In this document: piece after piece, positions 1 to 7,099 of the stretch | Position numbering within the stretch: position 1 is the stretch's first letter | Layout of the letters: every line of letters starts with the position of its first letter | NCBI GenBank assembly: GCA_012797725.1 | Contig: JAAZON010000506.1 | Location: 1 to 9,492, forward strand | Source of the DNA: SAR324 cluster bacterium | Lineage (GTDB): Bacteria > Bdellovibrionota > UBA2361 > JAAZON01 | DNA: 9,492 bases | Direction of reading: 5' to 3' | Position numbers and translations under genes: made by a program | Notes under the pieces: generated by a model | Database searches by the model: none | Told to the model about the DNA's origin: nothing | Seen by the model: the letters and a program-made list of their open reading frames with translations, nothing else

Positions 1-10
1 AATCGATGAT

Positions 11-36
11 AACATATATAATCTGTATTATATGTT
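11..36 (+). promoter_or_regulatory. Putative -10 box inside an inverted repeat
   Basis: A perfect TATAAT hexamer (17-22) lies 81 bases upstream of the ATG at 104. It sits inside an inverted repeat: AACATATA at 11-18 and its exact complement TATATGTT at 29-36, separated by 10 bases. An 8-base palindrome ATTCGAAT follows at 43-50. The matching -35 box would lie before the window begins, so the promoter cannot be confirmed. A palindrome over a -10 box is the usual arrangement of a repressor operator, but AT-rich DNA makes such repeats by chance, so this is a suggestion only. Confidence 0.35.
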
Positions 37-103
37 CCCATAATTCGAATAAGCTAAAAACACGAGTTATTTGGTGCACTTCGTACGGGAAAGGGGAAAT
101 ACA

Positions 104-985
104 ATGAAACGACCGGGATGTATATTCCTTGCGGTGTTGTTGACGGTAACCCCATCTACGCTGTATGCCGCGCCTTGGGCGTTGACGATCGGGTCCAGTT
201 TGACCTTGAACCAGAGTGCATACAGTGATAACTGGGCCGGGAAGGAAAGAGGCAATCTGACCTGGACGTTCATGTCAAACTCGACAGCGAAAAAGGTTTT
301 CTCACCGTTAATTACCAACACCAACACACTCAAACTGTATTTCGGCCAGACAACAACACAGGACAAGGATACAAATAACTGGAGTTCACCGGAAAAATCT
401 ACCGACCTGATTGATTTCGAGTCGGTTTTTCGATTCACGTATGGAAAGTTTGTTGATCCGTTCGCTTCCGCAAGAGTTGAATCGTTCTTCACCGACTTGC
501 GCGATCCCAATGACACCTTCTACGCCAATCCGGTTACATTCACCGAAAGTTTTGGTGTGGCGAGGGCTTTTATCAAGGAGGAACACAAAGAGTGGGTTTC
601 CCGTATCGGATTTGGTATACGAGAGCATGTAGACCGTAATGTTATCGATCCGGTAACGTTTGACCGGAGTACGAAAACCAGCACTGATGGAGGTATCGAG
701 TTCGTAAATGATTATAAATCCCCGCTGGCGGGAAACAGGCTGACTGTTTCGAGTAAACTGATTATTTTCCAGGCGCTGGCGAATTCCAAGGCGGACGATC
801 TCAAAGGCAAGCCCGGAGAGGATTATTGGAAGGCTCCCGATGTGAACTGGGAAAATATATTTACCGCCAATATTACAAAATACCTCATTGTAAGCTTCTA
901 TACGCAGCTTCTGTATGACAAACAGATCAGCCGCGGAGGCCGGTTCAAGCAGACATTGGGGCTTGGGGTTGCCTATAATATTGTC
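104..985 (+). other. N-terminal part of the chimera: DUF3078-like outer-membrane β-barrel protein
   Basis: Residues 1-294 of the 104-2083 frame. A signal peptide (about residues 1-22) is followed by repeated alternating polar/hydrophobic strands rich in Trp, Tyr, Phe and Asn. Typical pieces are LTWTFMSNS, TLKLYFGQT, FEFRFTYG-like strands and WENIFTANITKYL. These are characteristic of small β-barrels annotated DUF3078 in Bacteroidetes-like and related phyla; no transported substrate is established for the family as far as I know. The last strand, LGLGVAYNI, looks like the barrel-closing strand, so the domain seems almost complete and mainly lacks its stop codon. The family call is from recall of the sequence style; the barrel topology is an inference from strand pattern. 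Confidence 0.6.
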
Positions 986-2083
986 AAGGATGAGGAACGT
1001 CAGAGAGTCACGGAAAAGGCCAAAGAAGTGGCAGAAGAAAGACTTTTGGATTTGCTCATTCCAGGTTCAGCTCTCGAAGATCAGAGTGAAGTCTCGCTAA
1101 ATCGTGATTCTAATTATATAGTGTCTGATGTTTTGTATCAGGATCGGGAAGGAGTTGGCCATGAAATACCGAAGGAGGATGAGAAGGAGCAAGCCTCATT
1201 AAAGAGTACTCGTGAGAAGTTTAGAAAGCTTCTACGAGAGGGAAAACTGGAAAAGAGAATCGTTGACATTGAAATGGTCAAACCTATGCATGCTCATATG
1301 CAGATTCTAGGGCCCCAAGGCTTTGGGGAGATTGAAGGCCAGATAAAAGAGATGTTTCAGAACATGCTTCCTAAACAAAAAGAACTTAGGAAAATGACAG
1401 TCGAAGATGCTCGCAAAGTGCTCATCCAGGAGGCTCAAGAGGGACTTATTGAGTTTGAGCAGGTAAGTCAACTTGCCATTAGAAGGGCCGAACAAACAGG
1501 AGTAGTTTTTCTCGACGAAGTGGACAAAATCTGTGGTTCTGAAGCACCAGGGCGAGGGCCTGACGTCTCACGTGAGGGGGTTCAAAGGGATTTGCTCCCC
1601 GTTGTGGAAGGCTCCACGGTAAGCACTAAATATGGGCCAGTGCGTACAGACCATATTTTATTTATTGCCTCTGGAGCGTTTCATCATTCAAAGCCATCAG
1701 ATCTGATGCCAGAATTCCAAGGACGTTTCCCCATAAGGGTTGAATTGAAGAGCTTGACGCCCGCTGATTTCGAGCGAATTTTAACAGAACCAAAAAATGC
1801 ATTAGTGAAGCAGTATCAGGAATTATTGAAGACTGAAGGTGTGGAAGTGATCTTCAAGGATGACGCTATCGCGGAAATTGCGCGCCTGACTGCAGAGGTA
1901 AATTCTAGAACCGAAAACATAGGGGCTCGAAGGCTTCATACTCTTTTGGAGAAGCTGTTGGAAGAAATATCTTATAGTGCGCATATGAGAAAGGGTGAAA
2001 GAGTTGAAATTGATAAACAATATGTAGAAACACGTCTTGCTAATATTGTGGAAGACGTTGATCTTTCCAGGTTTATTTTGTAA
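104..2083 (+). CDS. Chimeric ORF: outer-membrane β-barrel protein fused to HslU lacking its P-loop
   Basis: This single open frame encodes 659 residues. I start it at ATG 104, not the upstream TTG at 71: a purine-rich AAGGGGAAA site lies about 5 bases before it, and the protein then opens with a clean signal peptide (MKRPGC, hydrophobic core, cut after LYA). Residues 1-293 resemble a DUF3078-type β-barrel. From about residue 294 the protein is HslU, the ATPase of the HslUV protease, to its last residue (EDLSRFIL ending). HslU acts in the cytoplasm, whereas the signal peptide would send this product to the envelope. The HslU part also lacks the Walker A motif and the pore-loop region. The product is therefore very unlikely to work as an ATPase. 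Base composition changes near the join: hand counts give 32/60 and 33/60 GC at 181-240 and 721-780, against 23/60 at both 1201-1260 and 1801-1860. A genuine deletion or fusion and a sequence-assembly chimera both remain possible. Confidence 0.85.
   Translation: MKRPGCIFLAVLLTVTPSTLYAAPWALTIGSSLTLNQSAYSDNWAGKERGNLTWTFMSNSTAKKVFSPLITNTNTLKLYFGQTTTQDKDTNNWSSPEKSTDLIDFESVFRFTYGKFVDPFASARVESFFTDLRDPNDTFYANPVTFTESFGVARAFIKEEHKEWVSRIGFGIREHVDRNVIDPVTFDRSTKTSTDGGIEFVNDYKSPLAGNRLTVSSKLIIFQALANSKADDLKGKPGEDYWKAPDVNWENIFTANITKYLIVSFYTQLLYDKQISRGGRFKQTLGLGVAYNIVKDEERQRVTEKAKEVAEERLLDLLIPGSALEDQSEVSLNRDSNYIVSDVLYQDREGVGHEIPKEDEKEQASLKSTREKFRKLLREGKLEKRIVDIEMVKPMHAHMQILGPQGFGEIEGQIKEMFQNMLPKQKELRKMTVEDARKVLIQEAQEGLIEFEQVSQLAIRRAEQTGVVFLDEVDKICGSEAPGRGPDVSREGVQRDLLPVVEGSTVSTKYGPVRTDHILFIASGAFHHSKPSDLMPEFQGRFPIRVELKSLTPADFERILTEPKNALVKQYQELLKTEGVEVIFKDDAIAEIARLTAEVNSRTENIGARRLHTLLEKLLEEISYSAHMRKGERVEIDKQYVETRLANIVEDVDLSRFIL
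986..2083 (+). pseudogene. hslU: 5'-truncated hslU (ATPase subunit of HslUV protease), fused in frame to foreign 5' sequence
   Basis: This is the C-terminal portion of HslU, about 365 residues. It begins in the helix entering the I domain (AEERLLDLLIP) and runs through the I domain with the conserved MFQNM segment. Next comes Walker B (FLDEVDKI, first acidic residue at base 1514), followed by SREGVQRDLLP, the sensor-1 strand (DHILFIASGAF), the arginine-finger region (EFQGRFPIRVEL), the sensor-2 motif (ENIGARRLHT) and the invariant C-terminus that docks into HslV. Missing are the first ~110 residues of the family, including the Walker A P-loop (GPTGVGKT) and the GYVG pore loop, so ATP binding and unfolding should be lost. 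The retained part shows no stops, frameshifts or decayed motifs, so truncation is recent or artificial. hslV, normally just upstream of hslU, is absent. Confidence 0.85.
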
Positions 2084-2177
2084 GTGCGGCTTCCTACAAA
2101 TGTGTTTTGATTAGAAGATTTTTTGAAAATAACTCTAGGATTCAGTCTTACTTCTGAATGATAGGAAGGCGGAGAGC

Positions 2178-3491
2178 ATGTTTCCTAAAATGACAAGTTA
2201 TATAATTTTCTTGACTTGTACTTTTGGCATAATTGCTATTTATGCTGGCTTGATAGCATTTGAGTTCTCAGGGAATGGATTGACTGCCTATCAAGAACTC
2301 CTTGTGTTTGCGATTTTTCCCTTAATCGCACTGGCTTCTCATCAATATGGTTATTGGTCGGGTGGTGTTAGCAGGCGTTTCCTTCGTAAAGTTATTGATG
2401 CAGTTCCAAGCATGTTATTTGTGAAAGACAGACAAGGCCGTTTTAAATTAGCGAATCAAGCATTGGCGGATGTGTATGGAACAACGGTTACTGATATAAT
2501 TGGTAAAAAAGACAAGGATTTCAACCAAGATATAGAGGAGTTAGATCATTTTTCCAGCGACGATCTTCATGTTATAGAAAACCTAGAAGATAAATTCATT
2601 CCTGAAGAGGAGGTAACAGATTGGAAGGGGGTGACAAGGTGGTATCAGACTGTGAAGAGGCCTCTTCAATTTGTGCCAGGTGGTGATGTTCATGTTCTCG
2701 GAGTTGCTACTGACATTAATGAGACTAAACGTTTGCAAACAGAATTACTCCAAGCTCAAAAAATGGAGGCAATAGGGCAACTGGCAGGTGGAATAGCCCA
2801 TGATTTTAATAATCTGCTTACAGCTATTTTAGGACACACGCAGTTGTTGAAAATACTAGCACAGGGGCAGGAAGAGATTTTGCGTAGTGTAAATCTTGTA
2901 GAGATTGCGGCAAATCAAGCCGCCCAGCTTACGGCGAAATTGCTTGCATTTGCTCGAAAGGGAAAACATCAAAATAAAGCGGTGAACTTGCATGAAATAA
3001 TCGAAGAATGCAAGTTGTTTTTGGAACGTGCAATGAAAGGGCACTCAAAATTGCACCATGATTTACAGGCAGAAACTGCTATGGTGATGGGCGATCCTAT
3101 ACAGCTACAGCAAGTGATTATGAATCTTGTGCTAAATGCAAAGGATGCGGTGGAGTTGAAGTGGGAAAGCGATGCAGGGGAAAAAGGTGAAATAATAGTT
3201 AAAACCAGATCTAAGTCTCGTGAGGAATGCCTGGATTTTGAAGATTTACCTAAATCTGGTGAGCGTTTTATTGAGTTGAGTGTAATTGATAATGGTTGTG
3301 GAGCACCTCAAGATCTTACCACAAAAATATTTGAACCGTTCTTTACGACAAAAGAACCAGGAAAAGGAACTGGCATGGGCCTGCCCATGGTATTTGGAAT
3401 TGTAAAATCTCATGGTGGCGGTATTGCATTTCGAAGTGAAGAAGGGCAAGGGTCTGTTATGACGATCTTGCTGCCCAAGTTAAATGAATAG
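2178..3491 (+). CDS. Membrane-anchored PAS-domain sensor histidine kinase
   Basis: A 437-residue two-component kinase that autophosphorylates on histidine and passes phosphate to a response regulator. Two hydrophobic segments (about residues 6-28 and 37-55) anchor it in the inner membrane with only a short external loop, so sensing probably falls to the PAS domain (about 70-185: DAVPSMLFVKD to GVATDINE). The dimerisation/phosphotransfer helix carries GGIAHDFNNLL with phospho-acceptor His208, the NtrB-like subtype. The catalytic domain has an N box (NLVLNAKDA, Asn320), G1 (DNGCG, 371-375), F box (FEPFFTTKE) and G2 (GTGMG, 397-401). All key residues are present, so it should be active. ATG 2178 has AGGAAGG 8 bases upstream; a second in-frame ATG lies at 2190. 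No receiver domain or response regulator gene is in the window, so it is an orphan here. The target and signal cannot be read from the sequence. Confidence 0.93.
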   Translation: MFPKMTSYIIFLTCTFGIIAIYAGLIAFEFSGNGLTAYQELLVFAIFPLIALASHQYGYWSGGVSRRFLRKVIDAVPSMLFVKDRQGRFKLANQALADVYGTTVTDIIGKKDKDFNQDIEELDHFSSDDLHVIENLEDKFIPEEEVTDWKGVTRWYQTVKRPLQFVPGGDVHVLGVATDINETKRLQTELLQAQKMEAIGQLAGGIAHDFNNLLTAILGHTQLLKILAQGQEEILRSVNLVEIAANQAAQLTAKLLAFARKGKHQNKAVNLHEIIEECKLFLERAMKGHSKLHHDLQAETAMVMGDPIQLQQVIMNLVLNAKDAVELKWESDAGEKGEIIVKTRSKSREECLDFEDLPKSGERFIELSVIDNGCGAPQDLTTKIFEPFFTTKEPGKGTGMGLPMVFGIVKSHGGGIAFRSEEGQGSVMTILLPKLNE

Positions 3492-3516
3492 TAGCAAATA
3501 ATTCAATCTTAGTTTG

Positions 3517-4470
3517 ATGGCTAATATGCTCAATCCAAGTCGAAATCTTCGAAAAGTTGCTGCATCTTTATTCGCAGACCTAGAGCAACAAGAAATCTTT
3601 GTTCGGAATTTATCTAGGCCTGGAAGAGAAGAAGTGGCCCTGCTTTGGCTAAGAGAAAGGGTTGAAGATCCATTTAATTCTAAACCACCCTTTTCATGGC
3701 AACCCCCATTTGTTACCCGAGTTGATAGAAATGAACAGCCAGGGAAGCATCTATTGCATGCAGAAGGGGCCTTCTATTGTCTTGATATGGCATCTGTGTT
3801 TATGGCAATGCCATTTCTGAATATAGAGAGAAATCTGCAGTGTGTTGTAGATGTTTGCGCATCTCCAGGGGGCAAATCTCTTCTTGCATGGAAATTTTTG
3901 CAGCCAGAATTACTAATCGCGAATGAAAATATTGGCAAGAGAACCGCAGCGTTAATATCGAATATAAAACGCTGCCAGATTGATTCATGTGTTGTCACTA
4001 ATAACGATTCAAAAATCCTAGGCGAGGCGCTCGAAACCTGTGCTGATCTTGTGATTGTCGATGCACCGTGTTCAGGCCAATCACTTATGGCAAAAGGGGA
4101 AAAAACTGCAAGTTGTTTTCATCCGGTTACAATAAATAAATGTGCAATGCGTCAAAGGAGAATTATAGCGAATTCGGCACAGATGGTTGCACCCGGCGGG
4201 TTCCTTGTTTACATGACTTGTACATTTTCACGGGAAGAGAATGAGGACATATTGGAATGGTTTTTGAAGAAACATTCGGACTTCCAAGCCTGTGAAGTGT
4301 TATCACTTGCGGGGTTTGAGTCTGATTTAGCCGACTTTCCATGCTACCGTCTTTGGCCTCAAAGACTAGAAGGAGCTGGTGGCTTTACAAGCTTGTTGCA
4401 GCGTTCAGTTGGCTTTGAGAGAGGAGAGTCTAATCTCAGTGCCTTAAGAATCTGTTTGGATAGAAGATAG
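3517..4470 (+). CDS. RsmB/NSUN-family RNA (cytosine-5-)-methyltransferase, short form
   Basis: A SAM-dependent RNA m5C methyltransferase of about 317 residues. Motif I for SAM binding is VCASPGGKS. Motif IV DAPCSGQ carries one conserved cysteine (residue 185, base 4069), and motif VI MTCTFSREENE carries the second (residue 235, base 4219). In this family one cysteine makes the covalent link to C6 of cytosine and the other helps release the product; both are present, so it should be active. It lacks the N-terminal NusB-like RNA-binding domain of full-length RsmB (about 430 residues) and a C-terminal PUA domain. Whether the substrate is 16S rRNA, 23S rRNA or tRNA is therefore open. Start choice is uncertain: TTG 3514, ATG 3517 and ATG 3526 are all in frame and none has a good ribosome binding site. 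The gap to the kinase stop is 25 bases, suggesting shared transcription and perhaps coupled translation. Confidence 0.88.
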   Translation: MANMLNPSRNLRKVAASLFADLEQQEIFVRNLSRPGREEVALLWLRERVEDPFNSKPPFSWQPPFVTRVDRNEQPGKHLLHAEGAFYCLDMASVFMAMPFLNIERNLQCVVDVCASPGGKSLLAWKFLQPELLIANENIGKRTAALISNIKRCQIDSCVVTNNDSKILGEALETCADLVIVDAPCSGQSLMAKGEKTASCFHPVTINKCAMRQRRIIANSAQMVAPGGFLVYMTCTFSREENEDILEWFLKKHSDFQACEVLSLAGFESDLADFPCYRLWPQRLEGAGGFTSLLQRSVGFERGESNLSALRICLDRR

Positions 4471-4538
4471 TCAATTCGCAAAAAGATTCCCTGCTTCAAT
4501 GGGTGCTTTGTATCAAAAGATGCTAAAATCTATAATAG

Positions 4539-4981
4539 ATCTGTTGGATATATATAACCTGTGACGTAAGAAGCTGTACTTTTGTTGAAGAAACACTTTG
4601 TTTTATAAGTGGAGCAGACTATTTTGCCCTTTTTTGCGCAGTGATTCTACAGGGAGTGATATTTCAAGAAGAAGCTTTGGATGAATATATTATCTACAGC
4701 ACAGCTATTTCGAGCCAATGGAGTAGATCTTCTCACATTTCAAGATCGTGCCTTGCGATGAGCCTTTCATTTCTATTTTTACAAATAGTGGTCCAGAGCC
4801 TTATTCTCTTATTCGATGTTTACTTTATGTAATAAATAAATGATACGGAACTAATTATGCGACATAGGTGAAAGATAGGCCCTATCGATACTTTGGATTT
4901 GGCGCATGGTTGTTTTTAGGCTCATTGATACCAAGAGAGCCCAGACCTTATCCCGCTCAAAATCTTAGACTGGTCGACTGA
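4539..4981 (+). pseudogene. Decayed gene resembling AlgL-type alginate lyase (several stops and frameshifts)
   Basis: No intact frame exists, but three plus-strand frames read in turn give a series of blocks in the same order as AlgL (polysaccharide lyase, PF05426) as I remember it. Frame 1 is open from 4539 and gives YFALFCAVILQGVIF...EEALDEYI, comparable with the 'NNHSYWAAW...' block, but the catalytic Asn-His is replaced. After a shift near 4690-4705, frame 2 gives STAQLFRANGVDLLTFQDRAL, comparable with 'AAFAKANGVDL...AL', until TGA 4759-4761. After another shift, frame 3 gives GPEPYSLIRC (compare 'LEPYCALYRC'), then RPYRYFGFGAWLFL (compare 'EPFKTFRLGGDVTRVF'), with in-frame TGA 4841 and TAG 4865 and a final stop at 4979. 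AlgL cleaves alginate in the periplasm. The comparison is from memory and the matches are short, so the assignment is tentative; that the region is decayed coding DNA is somewhat firmer. Confidence 0.4.
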
Positions 4982-5079
4982 GATTGAGATAAATAAAATA
5001 TGTGGTTGAATATTAAGGGCATAACAGATGGAAGAACGATGCGTATCCAGCTTCTACGCTAATTAAGCTCAACAACGCA
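4982..5079. other. Short intergenic tail between the decayed gene and the pilin operon end
   Basis: This is the convergent gap after the plus-strand remnant and the minus-strand pilin operon. I see no strong GC-rich hairpin plus T-run terminator on either strand. A 10-base perfect palindrome, GCATTAATGC (5077-5086), overlaps the TAA stop of the last pilin gene; it is AT-centred and its role is unknown. With 4471-4538, which also shows nothing recognisable, this accounts for the rest of the gene-free 4471-5079 stretch. Confidence 0.5.
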
Positions 5080-5952
5080 TTAATGCAGAGAGTAGGGGAG
5101 CATCTCTAAGAGCGGTGGCAAAAGAAGATGGCCTGACTTGGATTGGTATATTGTTGGGAGAGAGACTCCTTCCCTCGCAATGGCTTTTAAGTTAATTAAT
5201 GGGTCGATTCCCTCGATATGGATCTGCCCAGAGCTCGAAACGATTGTGACATCAATGTTAAGTCCGGGTTTAGAAGCCAGATTTTTTATATGCAAGTCTC
5301 CACCAGCAATTATGAGGGCATTTTCTGTCAAGAACAGAGTTGAATTGACATCGATAAAACCGGTTACTGCCAAGGTAGAGTGTAACTCTTTTTCATTTGT
5401 GGCCAAGAGTCTTAAAGGAGCTGCTGTGTAAAGATTTGAATGTATAATAATCATACTGCTGGGTCTGAGATTGGTGGCAAGGCAAGTCTCACTTGATACT
5501 AACGATTTCTTATGTAGAGTCATGCCGGATGGGCTCTGCCCATTCCAATCGAAGGGGATGCTGGGACATGATGATTTGCGAGAGAATATCTTATTGAAGT
5601 CAAACCCAGCTAGCATTGAAATATCACTCTTGCCTAAATCTATAATATCTCGGGAAAGAAGTGAGAAATTTGCTGGGAAATAAGCAGCACAGAAAGAACG
5701 ATGTATTTCAAAAAAGCCTTGATTGGATAGTGTTTCTTCGCAGCTAAGCTTTCTTTCTATTGGATGTTTTGCTGCCGCAAGGCTTTTAAAAGCTTGTTCA
5801 ATTGTGTTTTCTCTTATGGCAAAGGAGTGGAGTTCTCCTGCTGTATTTTTCAAACTATTTTGAATAATGCGAAAGGTAATTGTGGCACTTAATCCAAGTA
5901 AACTTGAGAGTATCAAAACTAGAATCAATATAGTTCCCTTGTATCTTTGCAT
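5080..5952 (-). CDS. GspK/PilX-like minor pilin (last gene of pilin operon)
   Basis: A 290-residue protein beginning MQRYKG then TILILVLILSSLLGLSATI. This is a short basic leader ending in Gly followed by a long hydrophobic helix, the typical N-terminus of PilX/GspK. The glutamate usually at mature position 5 is Leu here, a known feature of GspK, which sits at the extreme tip of the pseudopilus. The remaining ~260 residues are a periplasmic domain with several Cys (for example LSCEET, RSFCAAY, SSCPS, ETCLA) that could form disulfides. I recognise no further domain. The assignment rests on the N-terminus, size and position in an H-I-J-K / FimT-PilV-PilW-PilX order. It starts 3 bases after the stop of the upstream gene. 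GAGG lies only 1 base before ATG 5952, which is too close for good spacing, so translation may depend on coupling. An in-frame TTG preceded by AAGGGA lies about 24 bases downstream but would remove the leader. Confidence 0.65.
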   Translation of the reverse strand: MQRYKGTILILVLILSSLLGLSATITFRIIQNSLKNTAGELHSFAIRENTIEQAFKSLAAAKHPIERKLSCEETLSNQGFFEIHRSFCAAYFPANFSLLSRDIIDLGKSDISMLAGFDFNKIFSRKSSCPSIPFDWNGQSPSGMTLHKKSLVSSETCLATNLRPSSMIIIHSNLYTAAPLRLLATNEKELHSTLAVTGFIDVNSTLFLTENALIIAGGDLHIKNLASKPGLNIDVTIVSSSGQIHIEGIDPLINLKAIAREGVSLPTIYQSKSGHLLLPPLLEMLPYSLH

Positions 5953-5955
5953 GCC

Positions 5956-6810
5956 TCAATTCATGATTAGATTGAAATATGAAAAACGAGCCAGATGGCC
6001 GGCTGATGCATAAGAAAAGACTTGCTCTTTTGGTAGAAGCGCATTTAACGAAAATAGTGGAAGATTGTGGCCAGGGTTCATGGAGAAACTGAAATGTAGC
6101 TCGGGAATGGGGCCAAAAAGTGGCTGATTTTCGATGTTTTGAGAGCCAAGGTGTCCTAAGTAGCGAAGCTCAAGCTTATTAGAGAGATACAATGTGTACT
6201 CTCTCTCAATTGGAATCAGGAGTCTAACTCCTAGAGCTGCCAAGTTATCCTGAACATTAATCAGCATGTTCTTTTGTTGTTTTAGTTCAAGAATGAAGCA
6301 AGACCTTTTCCCTCTGGCGCTTTTGATGCTTCCGGATAGATACATCGGGCCATCTGCATTTATTCCAATGAAAGCTTCTTCCTCCTTAGAGGGGGTAGGG
6401 TTTTTGAAGGCAGAGCATGCATAATATTCGAAGCCGCTACCTCGTTGTTTTACTTCTAGAATGTTCAATAACTCCATGCTTTTTAATGTAAAGCTGCTAA
6501 TAGCATCTGAGCTAAAAATAGGACCATTAATTGTGCTACTTGTGCTGATTGGATTTAACTCCCCATTCGCGTATCGAATTTGATTTCCCTGGTGGATACA
6601 AGGCATGATATTTAGAGGATGAGAATCAGTATCCTTAGCGATACCATCAAGAATCTCGCGAAGCTTTATTTCCGTTTGAAGAATTTGGCTACGGCGTGAG
6701 ATTTCCATTTGCAGGGTAATTAGATGATGAGCATCGGCTACCATAAGACTAGCGAGAAGGGCAGACAACGCTGTCCCTAGGATAAAAGAAATGAGCATAT
6801 ACCCTTTCAT
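5956..6810 (-). CDS. GspJ/PilW-like minor pilin lacking Glu+5
   Basis: About 284 residues starting MKG then YMLISFILGTALSALLASLMVA. This is a three-residue leader ending in Gly followed by the hydrophobic assembly helix and a coiled amphipathic stretch (about 30-65), then a periplasmic domain. I chose ATG 6810 over ATG 6837: GAGG (6819-6822) is 8 bases upstream, the start lies 10 bases after the TGA of the preceding gene, and the leader then ends directly at the Gly cleavage site. The longer start adds an acidic nonapeptide and overlaps the upstream gene by 17 bases. By position and size this is the GspJ/PilW component of the tip complex, which normally binds GspI/PilV. Unlike typical PilW/GspJ (GFTLIE/GFSLIE), the residue at +5 is Ser, not Glu. 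Prepilin peptidase processing looks possible but assembly might be altered. Function beyond the pilin class is inferred. Confidence 0.62.
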   Translation of the reverse strand: MKGYMLISFILGTALSALLASLMVADAHHLITLQMEISRRSQILQTEIKLREILDGIAKDTDSHPLNIMPCIHQGNQIRYANGELNPISTSSTINGPIFSSDAISSFTLKSMELLNILEVKQRGSGFEYYACSAFKNPTPSKEEEAFIGINADGPMYLSGSIKSARGKRSCFILELKQQKNMLINVQDNLAALGVRLLIPIEREYTLYLSNKLELRYLGHLGSQNIENQPLFGPIPELHFSFSMNPGHNLPLFSLNALLPKEQVFSYASAGHLARFSYFNLIMN

Positions 6811-6820
6811 ATCCTTGTCC

Positions 6821-7099
6821 TCATTCAAGGAGAACATTGAGCTTTGTTATTTTTCCCTTCACATCATGTGAGCAATTTAATAACCTTAGTCCTGCCACTT
6901 TAGACTCAAGGCAGGACGAGGACAGGGGATCTTTGAGAAAAGCAGCGCTCTCCTGTGTTGTGGTGTTGAACACTGTAAAGTTTCTTGAGAAGTGTTTAAT
7001 CTGCAGCCACATCAATTTTGCTAAAGATGTGCTTACAAGAATCGCAAGAAGAAAAGAAAGCAGGACTTCTATTGTAGAAAATCCACAAGAATTCTTCAT
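6821..7099 (-). CDS. GspI/PilV-like minor pilin
   Basis: A 92-residue protein with a textbook prepilin N-terminus: leader MKNSCG, cleavage after Gly6, then FSTIEVLLSFLLAILVSTSLA with Phe at +1 and Glu at +5 (residue 11). The remaining domain is short (about 65 residues) with two Cys (SCLES and LNCSHD) that may pair. PilV/GspI proteins are usually 110-180 residues, so this is at the small end. ATG 7099 is preferred: AGGAG (7109-7113) is 9 bases upstream and the ATGA motif overlaps the stop of the preceding gene, the classic sign of translational coupling. ATG 7105 is also in frame but only 3 bases from AGGAG. Its product should pair with the neighbouring GspJ/PilW- and GspK/PilX-like proteins in a tip complex. 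Confidence 0.7.
   Translation of the reverse strand: MKNSCGFSTIEVLLSFLLAILVSTSLAKLMWLQIKHFSRNFTVFNTTTQESAAFLKDPLSSSCLESKVAGLRLLNCSHDVKGKITKLNVLLE

Noticed and set aside
2123..2151. TTGAAA followed after 17 bases by TCTTAC as a promoter for the kinase.
   Set aside because: The -10 hexamer is a poor match to TATAAT; not distinguishable from chance in this AT-rich gap.
2140..2159. ATTCAG / CTGAAT inverted repeat between the hslU stop and the kinase.
   Set aside because: Six-base AT-rich stem with an 8-base loop and no T-run after it; too weak to call a terminator.
4641..4832. 63-codon plus-strand frame starting at GTG 4641.
   Set aside because: It has no useful ribosome binding site and its first half continues upstream without a start. 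It is better explained as one frame of the decayed gene at 4539-4981.
5138..5431. Plus-strand open frame opposite the GspK/PilX-like gene.
   Set aside because: It is antisense to a well-supported coding region, lacks a ribosome binding site and shows no domain.
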